From positions 38,838,143 through 38,902,142 of the forward strand of contig NC_064761.1 in the NCBI RefSeq assembly GCF_011397635.1: a stretch of 64,000 nt of DNA, given 5' to 3'. The position numbers and the translations under genes are program-made. The stretch comes from Epinephelus fuscoguttatus (taxonomy: Eukaryota; Chordata; Actinopteri; Perciformes; Serranidae). Shown here piece by piece: positions 26,065-36,208 of this stretch (the first letter of the stretch is position 1; each line of letters begins with the position of its first letter). A model generated the notes under the pieces. The model saw only the letters and a program-made list of their open reading frames with translations, did not search any database and was not told the origin of the DNA.

Positions 26065-29000
26065 ATGGAGCGCAGCTGCCAGGACTGGATGTCAGCTTTA
26101 CCCGAGGAGCTGTGGGACGTTCCTCTGACTGACCTGGCCATACCTGGTGAATACAACACTTCTTTTATCGTTTCAAACGTTACTTTTAATGTAGTTAGTG
26201 AAGAGGAGGAGGAGGAGGAAGCTTGTGACTTTTACAGCAGCTGGTGTAAAATGGTTATAACAGGGACAGAGAATAGGATGGTGACTGATCTGCAAACTAC
26301 TGACTTTGATAAATTAGTTATAGGCCTGATGTGTACATGACTTTTGGTTTTCATATTAAAATTGACATAAATAACTTATGTTTTATTATTCAACCTTCAA
26401 TTCAATGTTATTTATAAAGCCCAGTAGAGATACTTGACACTATATAAAGCAACATGATGCTTACACCTATAATACAGTGATATATATATATTTTTCTGCA
26501 TTTTACTTTTTTTAATTAATCTTTATTGAATCAATTTTTGTGATAACAGCATAATGAAATAATAAAATAATTTAAAAAATAATAAGAACCAACAAGACAA
26601 AAACTGTTTGGGTAAATGCACGATACACAGTTTTACGATATTATTATTTTTAAGATATTTATTTATATATTTTTAATTTCACTTAACTTCAGTTACTGTA
26701 ATTCAATTAAAAGCCCGGGCTATTATTTGCTTAAATCACTGACATCAACAGGCCTGTATTTGGGACAGGCCTTTAATTCCTTTCACGCAAAACTGTTGCT
26801 CAGCAAAGATCGGAAATACAATCAAAGTGTTTATTTAAACCAGTATGAATATTAATTGTTTAAAAACTAGGCCTCAGATAATTGCCTATATAATGAGTCA
26901 TTCATTTGATCTAGCTCCGACAGACATGAGAGAGACAGGAAGTTACAGCACGTGGGGATTACGGCACCCGGCATACTGACACAACACCACCTTATCCTGT
27001 TAAAATAATATTCATAACTTGTATTAATTTTTATGATTCTTTTGATCAGAGGACGGACTACACAAATATGAATAACTTACAGGGTAATCAAGGGATGGAC
27101 ACATAATTTGAGGTAGCCAACAACCTGGTTTTATACATCCAAAGAACTTCTATTAAAAAAATGTACTGCTTTGCAATTTGACCAGGCCTCTAATTGAGAC
27201 AGGCCTTATTATTGGGGATAGAGGGGAAAGGTGTTTGTGGCTGTTTGCTCTGGTTATTCAAAACTGACAAAAAGCCAATAAATAAAATATTAAAAAAACG
27301 ATATACTCAGTACTTTATACACAAAAAAAGATTCCACCAGTTTAAGCCTCTAAAATGTGAATATGTGGCACTGATTTTTTCCACACATTTTTTGCCCTCT
27401 CCATGTTATTATTTTATGATCACCTGTAGGCTGTTGGTTTAGTGAATTAGTTAATGAATAATATTTATTCAGTAAGTCTGACTGAGATCAAGATGTCTGG
27501 TACAGGAAAGACCTGGGGACACATTACATAAGCTAAAATATGCTGTACAGTACATAGTCAGTCACGCAAAACAACCAACACACACACAAGAAGAATTCAC
27601 TCATTCAAACATTCCTTCCTGACCTCAGAAGGATGACGTGTATCATACCAGAAGTCTTACCCCGTGCAGAGTTGGTATGAGGAACCTTTTAAAGCATCAA
27701 CGTGTCTGTACATTCACACCTGTTTATCCAGGGAGCCACGATGCCATGAGTTACTGCCTGGACTACAACTCCCCCCTGGTCCCATCTGAATCAGACTTCT
27801 TCAGACTCCTGGATCGACTTTTCTCCTGTTTTACCAGACCTGCCATATTTAAGTGGGCTACAACACAGGTGTGTGTGGTATAAACGTAATCAATGAGTGG
27901 TGTGAGGACCCCTGTGGGACTATGAAGGCACTGCTGTGGTGGAAGTATTTTAACGTTTGAAATTGCCGTTCCTCCCAGGACAGAAGCGTTGAGGAGCAGC
28001 TTTCGATGGGGATTCGCTTCTTTGATCTTCGCATTGCACACAAGCCCAATGACCCATCCAGCGACCTCTACTTCACACATGTCATATACACACACCTAAC
28101 AGTTGTGGTGAGTATAATCATCTTAAAAGTGTGTAGGATTTAGAGGCATCTAATATTCATAACCATGTTTTCATTAGCTTGTAATCACCTGAATTGTTGT
28201 GTTTTCGTTACCTTAGAATCAACTGTGTATATCTACATATGGAGCAGGTCAAGAATGGACAAATCATTCACAGGCTCTAGACAGGGCCATTTGCGTTTTC
28301 ATGTCGCCCACCAAAGTTCTCCTACACGCTTGAAATACAGAAGTTTCAGTTCTGCAACCTCACTGCTAAATACCACAACATCCTTCACAGTGTGACTTTA
28401 AAGGAGCTGTGTGGGACCCTAAGAGCTATGATATAAGCCATTTTTACACGGAGATCGCACTTTAGGGCTGCTACAAAGTCCCTTCTTCATACCTCCTTTG
28501 CATTTTGACACAGAACCAAACAAAAGCGGCATCATTCTGCTCCAGTGTGTGGTCATACACAGCATCACGGCTTCTCAGGATTAAAAGAGGCGTGATATAA
28601 CACAACAGCATTGGCCTCTAGTCTGACATAAAACAAATGCATCAGCAGCGCTTTATAATCCATAACAATGTCATTAAAATGGCAGTAACAATCATTTACT
28701 ATCTCTATTATACGGCAGCTGAGCTCATCGTCTGCTCAGAGGGTAAGGAGCTCCCGGACCTCATTGTCTCCAGATTTACGGATATTTTCAGCTGCTGTTC
28801 TTCTTCTTTGAGTTAGCAGCTAACTGCTAGCAGCTAATTTATTAATCTCCTGTGGTGGGTCACAAACATAATACGTCAAAGCGTCACACCCATCCTACCA
28901 GCTGTCCTGTTTATACATACATGTTTAAGCGCTGTTACTACCTCCTGTGGCAGCTTAAAGGCGAGACCACTCCCCTAAGTGCTCAGACTGTGCTAACAGC

Positions 29001-30532
29001 AGCAACAGTGCTCACAGAGCTAACAGTGTTAACAGCAGAAGGGAACAGGAGGATGGGCGCAACACTTATGTAACACTGCTGCTCTGCCACCATGGATCAA
29101 GACTGTGTTATCAACGGTAACCGCCGTGTGAGGGCAGTGCAGAGCAGCAGCAATTAACCAGCCAGTGGGACACACAGGGACTCACAAGCACTAACATGCA
29201 TGGACTGCTGGACCGTCTAGCACAACAAAGAACAGAGAAGCTCAGATTACAACACACACAGAGGGAGCGTGACTTTGTTATCTGCTCAGGACGCCATTAC
29301 TCCACGATATCGTTACACAGCAAATAGTTGTGTTTCTATTGATGCTCTGAATGTCACAGACAGAAGCTTTAAAGCAAGCATCTTCAACGTTTTTCAGGTC
29401 AAGGACCCTCTAGCTTAAAAAGAGACGGAGCAGGGACCCCCACTACAAATATTTTATAAACTGCATTTGAGATAACTTCCTGAATATTTTCTGGTCTTCT
29501 CTTGTTTGCATTTGCCCGTAGCTGCTAAGTCAGCATTAGCTGTAGCAATACCAGGCGTGTTAACCTCTTCCTCTGCACTTTGGCCATTTGCTTCAGAGTG
29601 GGCGTTATGCAAGAGTCTCTTACTTGAAAAGTTTCAAAATGATCCATCCCCTGCAGTAACTAGGGGTCGTGAACCCCCAGTTGAAGACCCAGGCTTTAAT
29701 AAAAGTTTCAATTTGGATTTTTATACCATCTGCCTCCTTCACAGGAAACACTGTCATCCATCGCCACCTGGCTGGAGTCTCACCCAAAGGAGATTGTTAT
29801 TCTTGCTTGCAGCCATTTTGAAGGAATCGGCGATAAACTCCATATATCATTCATTTCCTCCCTGAAGAAGCTGTTTGGATCAAAACTCTGCCCCCGGAAG
29901 GTTAGCTCTCTCCTCACACCGCTGGTTCACGGTATAAAAACAACACACTGCCTTACACACTCTAACCTGCCCTCCACAGGAATCAGACCTGACCTTGCGG
30001 AGTTTGTGGGCATCTGGTTACCAGGTCATCCTGTCTTACGAGTCCCAGGCTGCAGCGAGATATCAGGAGCTGTGGCCTGCCATCCCTTACTTATGGGCCA
30101 ACAAGCAGACAGCACAGGGAGTGATCAGTTACCTGGACTGGAACAAAGACCTGGGACGTCCAGGTGAGTTTCATTTACACTTTGGCCCAATTGTATAACG
30201 TTTGTGTAGACTAGAGTATGCAACATTACAGCATATTGTGTGTGTGTTTCCATTCACACACTAACTTATGTGTTTTTCCAGAGGGCTTCTTCGTCTCTGG
30301 CCTGAACCTCACAGCTGATCGGTGTTACATCACCAAGAACCCGAAGCAATCTTTGCGGACGCTGACTTTCAGTAACTGGGAATGTTTGAGGAGATGGCTG
30401 GAGGAGCAGGTACCTGGGTCAGACCCCAAGAGCCTCAACATCATCGCAGGCGACTTTGTGGGTCCACTGCCGCTCTGCTCTCTGGTCATCGGACTGAACA
30501 AAAAGCTGCTACGGAAGAGTGCCGTCAGCTAA
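26065..30532 (+). CDS. plcxd1: PI-PLC X domain-containing protein 1-like (paralogue B), 312 aa
   Basis: Six coding exons: 26065-26146, 27732-27868, 27979-28107, 29745-29900, 29980-30163 and 30282-30532. Phases are 1,0,0,0,1, identical to paralogue A, and exons 3 and 4 have exactly the same lengths (129 and 156 nt). It is a single X domain with candidate catalytic His30 (AIPGSHDAMSY) and His107 (FTHVIY), plus LRIAHKPND, HPKEIVILACSHF, EGFFVSGLNLTA and NIIAGDF. The start DWMSALPEELWDVPL resembles human PLCXD1 closely. No signal peptide or membrane helix is seen. Gene B sits convergently beside gtpbp6, the same neighbour PLCXD1 has in human, so B is the better positional candidate for the ancestral plcxd1. 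Function as a phosphodiesterase is inferred from the family. Confidence 0.92.
28120..28400 (+). repeat. Dispersed repeat family R2, copy 3
   Basis: Shares 'gtgtgtaggatt', 'gttaccttagaat', 'gacagggccatttg' and 'tttcagttctgcaacctcac' with the copies at 1123 and 5536. It begins 13 bases after the donor of exon 3 of plcxd1-like B. Confidence 0.6.
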
Positions 30533-30637
30533 AAGAACATTTTTACTCCATGGAAACTGATCCCAAAAAAAAAAAACTACTGTATACCTCATTTTTCAAT
30601 ACTTTTGTCCATCTATAAGCACTTTTGTCTACATTAA

Positions 30638-31549
30638 AGGAACACTCCGGCCCCCAAATGACCATTTGAATATTAATTACTCGCCCCGTGTTACCGTGAA
30701 TTTGTGAAGAACACTTTTGTTTTCTTACATGCCTTCAGTGAACAAAGAATCCAAAAACAGAGAAATTTTTACTGAACTGAAGTCGTTGGGGTCCACACTT
30801 AACAACAGCAAAACTATATCAAAACATCAGTTTACAAACTCGACACAACTTGTATTATACTACAGTTATACTCATGCAGTACAATCCAAGCCTCAGTATC
30901 CAGCTGTATGCTCAGTACTTCCCACACAGTCAGCTGTTTCCGACAGGGAACCGAACTAAAAGTGAAACTCATCTATGCTCTCATCTATGCCAAAGTCCAT
31001 TGAGAAAAACAGTGATTTAACATTGCTAAACACAGGAGCTGCTGGTCTATACTGCCTCAATTAGTTAGTTTGTTTGTGTTAGTGTGTGATTTTGGTGTTC
31101 ATTCAAATTCACTAAAGTCGTATGATAACACATATAAACTACTAATTGAGGCAGTGGTAGACCAGCAGCTCCCATGTTAAGTGAAGTAAAATTACTATTT
31201 TTGTCAATGGAGTCTGGCCTTGAAAAGAAAATGGAAAAGTTTCACTTTTAACTCAGTTTAAATACTACAATTTTAGCAAAAATTAATGTGTTTGAGAAGC
31301 ACTGTGCATACGACTAGATAAATGAGACTTTGATTATGCCGCATGAGTTGTATGAGAGTTCGTAAATGATTGTTTTAATATAATTTTGCTGTTGTAAAGT
31401 GGACCCCGACGTCAATTCACCACAAATTATCTCAAGTTTTAGATTGTTCAGTCCCCAAGACATCTGAGAAAAGCGTTTCTTCACAAATTCAACGTGACAC
31501 AGGGTGTGTCATTGATGCACAAATCGTAATTTGGGGGTGAAATTCTCCT
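30638..31549. mobile_element. Whole-length palindromic TTAA-target MITE
   Basis: TTAA duplications flank the element (30634-30637 and 31550-31553). Ends AGGAACACTCC and its rough complement open arms that stay complementary almost to the centre. Examples are 'ggggtccac' with 'gtggacccc' (30789/31401), 'actaaaagtgaaactc' with 'gtttcacttttaactc' (30955/31239) and 'gagctgctggtctata' with 'agaccagcagctc' (31038/31159). Arms are about 430 bases with perhaps 25-30% mismatch. It lies 105 bases after the plcxd1-like B stop and before the likely poly(A) signal, so it is probably transcribed in the 3' UTR. Confidence 0.75.
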
Positions 31550-31726
31550 TTAAGACTGGAAAATCTATATTGACTAATCTCTGTTAAGATGCTTTTTCCA
31601 CCAAAAAACATTCTGTATGTTTTGAATCTACAGCTCTGATGTGCAATGTGTTTACAAGAACATACATTATTCTTTTACAAAATTATATTTTCCGATATTT
31701 TAATGTACTGTACAATACATACAGTC

Positions 31727-31735
31727 TTTATTAAA
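31727..31735. terminator. Overlapping poly(A) signals of convergent genes
   Basis: The nine bases TTTATTAAA read ATTAAA on the plus strand (31730-31735, downstream of plcxd1-like B) and AATAAA on the minus strand (31727-31732, 98 bases after the gtpbp6 stop). The gtpbp6 signal is convincing by distance. The plus-strand use is a guess. Confidence 0.5.
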
Positions 31736-31829
31736 GATGTTTGTGGCACAGCTTGCAGTCCAAATGGAGCAGTCATTTCTTTGGCGCTGCTGTCATGCAG
31801 CAGGACGGAGCAACCTCCTCTCTGCTCTG

Positions 31830-34800
31830 CTATCTGCCTGTGAACAGCTTGTTGTAGCGTCCGTACGCAGCGGTGCTGATGATGACCTTGACAACAGCTG
31901 AGCCTTCATCTGCATTCACCTGCACGTCTTGAACGGTGGCTTCCTTGTACAGCCAGCTGTGGATGGGGAGGTGCATTAACTATGGATGCTTCTCTTATTC
32001 TAAAAATAAAATAAACGCAGTGAGAGAAACAACAGCTCTCACCTTAGCTGAGGAGAGCTAAGGTCAACGATGAGATCTAAAATGTGTTTTCCTGTAGAGT
32101 TTACAATCTCCTCTTCCACGGCTTTCCTCAGCTCATCCAGGCCTCGCTCTTCCAGGGCGGATATGGGCAGTGCGTTGAGCTCAGTTAAATGATAACTGAA
32201 AGGGAAAAATACTTTATTTTTATAGTTAGCATTCATACAGCACACACAAAAAGGTCAATAAAATAATGTCATTCATAATAGTCTCTTGGAAAATGATGAG
32301 AATTATATATTTGTGAGTTAGTTATCTAAATGAAGTGTCTTATATGGTTTTGGGTGCAGTTAAATGTGGCATTTTGTGATGTAAATTTAGCTACGTTGGT
32401 TAATTGTTTGGCTTTGTGATGCAAGAAAACATTCAACGTAGTATAAACTCTACTGTCTAGATCTACAGGCTGGTGAGCAGATGCCTATATTTTCTATTTT
32501 CTTTCCTTAAATGATACGTAAAACTTTCTGACATTGGTTTGATATTGAGCGAGACCGCTGCAGCCAGCCAAGGCAAAACAAGCTGCTTTCTAACCATAAC
32601 AGTCAGTGTACATCCCCTAAAAGTGCTTGTTTTGTCACTGACAGGCTCAGATTGTTGTTATAAGTGTCTGACAACACTATGGAAAGGATCCCTACAGAGA
32701 TAGACTGGAGTCCGGTGGGTTTAGCACTTGTGATTTCAGGTCTGTTTCTTGTTAAGAAAAAAGGATCTTACTCTTTAAGAAAAGGTCTATCTCTGTAGGG
32801 ATCCTTTCATAGTGTTGTCAGACACTTATAATAACAGTCTGAGCCTGTCAGTGGCAAAAACACATTGAGTGGAAGTAAACTGACGGTACATAATCGTTAC
32901 GTTGCAGCTTGTTTCGCCGCCTCCATACTGGACCAGTTTCAAATATTGTTGTTCCCATTTGTCACTAAAACACAAAAATTCAGGAAAATAGGGTCCAACT
33001 TGTTTTTCAGTTTCCATTCTAAAAGATTTCCAAAGTAAAATCTGGATTTTTCTCTCTTACTTGTCAACAAGGTCGATTTTATTGTGGACTTCTATCATGG
33101 AGTTCATCAGCCTGTCTGGGATTTGCAGGTTCTTCAGCACATTCAGTACGTTCACCTTCTGATTCACCGTCTCTGGGTGACTGATGTCTCTGACGTGAAC
33201 CAACAGATCCTAGAAGTGTGAGACAGACAGGTCAACAACTCTACTCCAAAACTTTAATACTGCATTTCATCACAAACGATATGAGCAGCAGGTACATACT
33301 GAGTGTTTAATATCCTCCAGCGTGGCAGAGAAGGAGTCAATGAGCTGGTGAGGCAGCTGCGACAGGAATCCGATGGTGTCCACGTACAGAACGGTCATGT
33401 GACTGGGCAGCTGGCCTGCATGGACGGTGACATCCAGTGTGGCAAACAGCTGGTTTCTGGGTTGAAGACCGCTGTCACCAGTCAGTGCTTTGATCAGGGT
33501 CGTCTTTCCTGGACAAAACAAAAGAAGTGTGGTCAACACCATCAAACTGCTAAATGTTGCAGTATCAAAGCAACGTGCCAGCTCTGTCTCCTGTCTCTCA
33601 CCACAGTTGGTGTATCCTAACACAGAGACGATGGGGAACTCCTTGTGTTTGCGCTGAGATCGCAGCAGGTGCCTCTTTCTCCGCAGTTTCTCCAGCGCTG
33701 AGCGAATCTTCATCTCCCGCTCCTTCAGCAGCCTCTGCTGGACCTCCAGCAGTGTCTCACCTGTGAGGACCCATCACCAAGCTGAAGCAATCACTAACAT
33801 CCAGGCTGACATGTGCGTGCTGCTGTTCATCGCAGGATGTTACCTGAACCTCCGATGTATCTCGATCCTCCGCCCTGCTGATCCAAGTTTGTGATTTCAT
33901 GTTTCAGGCGAGATCTGCGTCACATGTGGACATTTTAAAATTCCAGTGACTGATTGAAAACATTAAGATGTGTCAATAATGGGATGATTGAGTGGTCGAA
34001 GTCACCTTAACAAGGGGATCTCTGCCAGAGAGATCTGCAACTTGGCCTCTTTAGTCCTGGCGTTGCAGCGGAAGATGTGGAGAACCACTGAGTATCTGTC
34101 AAAGACTTTAACCCCCCACGCCTCCTCCAATTCCTTCTGCATGAATAAAAAAAATGGTCGTCAGTGTGTGGAACCTTCCTGTACGCAGCCAGAGAGCGAT
34201 TTTCAGATCAGCTCACCTCAGACAAAGGAGACAGACGCTCTACGTTCACAAACACTGCAGTGATTCCTGCTGTCTTCCTGATTCTCTCTGAACGAGGATT
34301 AAAAGCACAGATGAGTCGCATTAAAGAACTCTCTGCACAGACTCACGGGTGGAAACAGAAGGGATGATACCTGTCAGAGATTGGAAGTTGCCTTTGCCAA
34401 ATATCCTCTTCTTCTCTGGTGTTTTGGTGGAGAGGATGATCTTGTCCACCACCCTCCAGTTATCCAAAGTGTTAACGAGCCCCTCAGCCTCGGCCATCAT
34501 CAGCTCAGCTGTACAGTAAGCAGTAAAGTGAGTGAGATAAACGCTCCAGCATGATCCACACGACACTGCTGACATACAGCAACATTTATGGCTCCATGAA
34601 TTCCTCATATTTTCTTTAAAAATGTGTCACATATTTATAACAAAAACATATAACACGTAAACAGAATAATTCATATTAAAAACTCAGTTATTTTTTTTTT
34701 ACTTTACTGAGCTTTTCTTTTGGTACATGTGCCAGATTTTATCAGGTCCCATGTGCCATTAGCCATAAAACTATAAATACTCAAAATATTATTTTATTAT

Positions 34801-36208
34801 TTTAGTTATTATTATTATTATTTTTGTTTTGCAGTTTTCCTGTTTTCTTGTTGTATTTTGTTTATTTTTGCCTTGGATTTTTAATTATATATCTGTTCTA
34901 CTCTATCATCTATCATAGCATCCCGTTAGTTTGTTACAGACATGTAATGTATCTACTTAAGAAAAAAATCCAGCTGTTTATTATCACAAAAATCTTAAAA
35001 AAAAAAAAAAAAAAGTTTTAATGGGAAAAAAAAATATATATATATATCTTATAGGCCATGATAAACTCTCCCTGATTTTATATATATAGTTTTATAGTAA
35101 CAATAATAATGAGAAAAAGAAGAAGATATTATGATTATTATTATTTTCACCTACCTTGTCCCCTAAGTAATTTTCCTCCCTGTTAGTTTGTCACAGAAGT
35201 TTAAATTCTTTCACTTGAGAAAAAAATCCCTGTTTTCTGAATGAACAAGATTATTATCTTAAATTCCAAGAAAAAAAGAGCTTTGTGGAAAAAAAAAGTC
35301 TGCTCCATTTTTCTAAATTCACGAGATAATCTCATTATTTCGGAAAAATTAGAAATTACAAGATTATTATCCTGTCAATTCAGAAAAACAAAGGAGATTT
35401 TTTTCCACATGAAAAATTCTCATAATCCTGAGATGATCATTTAATTTTTCATAAAAATGGGGCATTTTTTTTCTTAAACTAAATACATTTTCCAAATAAA
35501 TAAATAAAGGTTTTTTTTAAGGCCACTGAGTCCATTTTCAGGAAGTGACAGTTTTCTTGGGAGAGAACTCAAAAGAGGTAAAGTAGGGTGAGCAAAAACT
35601 TTCTTTAGCTCAGACCAGTATGAGCCAGTCCACCCATCAAGATTATTTGAGTGTCTGATACTGACCAATATGTTGAACTGACAGTTAAACATGACTCTTT
35701 TCTTATATAATGAAACAAAGGAAAGTCAGGGTGGGATCTATTTCCCCTCAGAGTTATGAGTCTGACATGTTGCTGCCTCACAGTGACGCTCCTCATGTGA
35801 ACACCCGTTACCTGTGGTCAGGTGCTGCTTCCTGCTGCCCCACTTCACATCAGGGTGAACGATGAACACCCTGTGCTGACCCTCTCCGATGCCCGCGGGA
35901 CTCTGAAACAGCTCCTCCACCTCGCTGTCATCAATGAAATCTTCATCTTCATCTTCCTCCTCCTGGGTGAACCCTGTGTGCCGCCCGCTGCTGACGTCAT
36001 CCTTGTCCTTTGACCTCCACGCAGAGACAGCAAACGCCCGGTGCAGCTGAGAGGAGCTGACTGCAGCTGCACGGTGAGGTGGGTGGAGGAGTCTGCAGAC
36101 TGATGGTGCTGCTCTCTGACACAGGGGTGTGCAGTGTCTCTGCAGGAGTGGGAGCCATGAATGGAGCCTCCTCAGTGATGTCATGTTGTCTCCGGAAGAT
36201 GCGGTCAC
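31830..36208 (-). CDS. gtpbp6: GTP-binding protein 6, mitochondrial HflX-type GTPase, up to 534 aa
   Basis: Ten coding exons from high to low: 36208-35812, 34508-34371, 34287-34217, 34136-34006, 33914-33844, 33760-33602, 33508-33300, 33209-33061, 32195-32043 and 31956-31830 (stop TAG). An HflX N-terminal region (STKTPEKKRIFGKGNFQSL, AWGVKVFDRYSVVLHIF) is followed by a coiled, charged helix and the G domain. G1 is GYTNCGKTT (318-326), G3 DTIGFL (366-371) and G4 NKID (435-438). GTPBP6 splits mitochondrial ribosomes and helps assemble the large subunit. The first ATG (36208) gives MTASSGDN; the in-frame ATG at 36184 starts MTSLRRLHSWLPLL, a good mitochondrial presequence. An ETS-like CCGGAAG at 36192-36198 hints that transcription starts close by and favours 36184. 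An acidic stretch in exon 1 (QEEEDEDEDF) and its length match the human protein (516 aa). Confidence 0.95.
32570..32920. repeat. Long inverted repeat in gtpbp6 intron 8
   Basis: The left arm (about 32570-32706) and right arm (about 32785-32920) are complementary with an ~78-base loop. The inner ~75 bases are nearly perfect ('gacaacactatgg', 'ggatccctacagagataga' against 'tctatctctgtagggatcc', 'atagtgttgtc'). The outer part is looser, ending at 'aaacaagctgc'/'gcagcttgttt'. No clear target duplication was found. It is likely a MITE. Confidence 0.75.

Noticed and set aside
29506-29865. 119-codon plus-strand frame
   Set aside because: It overlaps exon 4 of plcxd1-like B in the wrong frame and starts in the intron.
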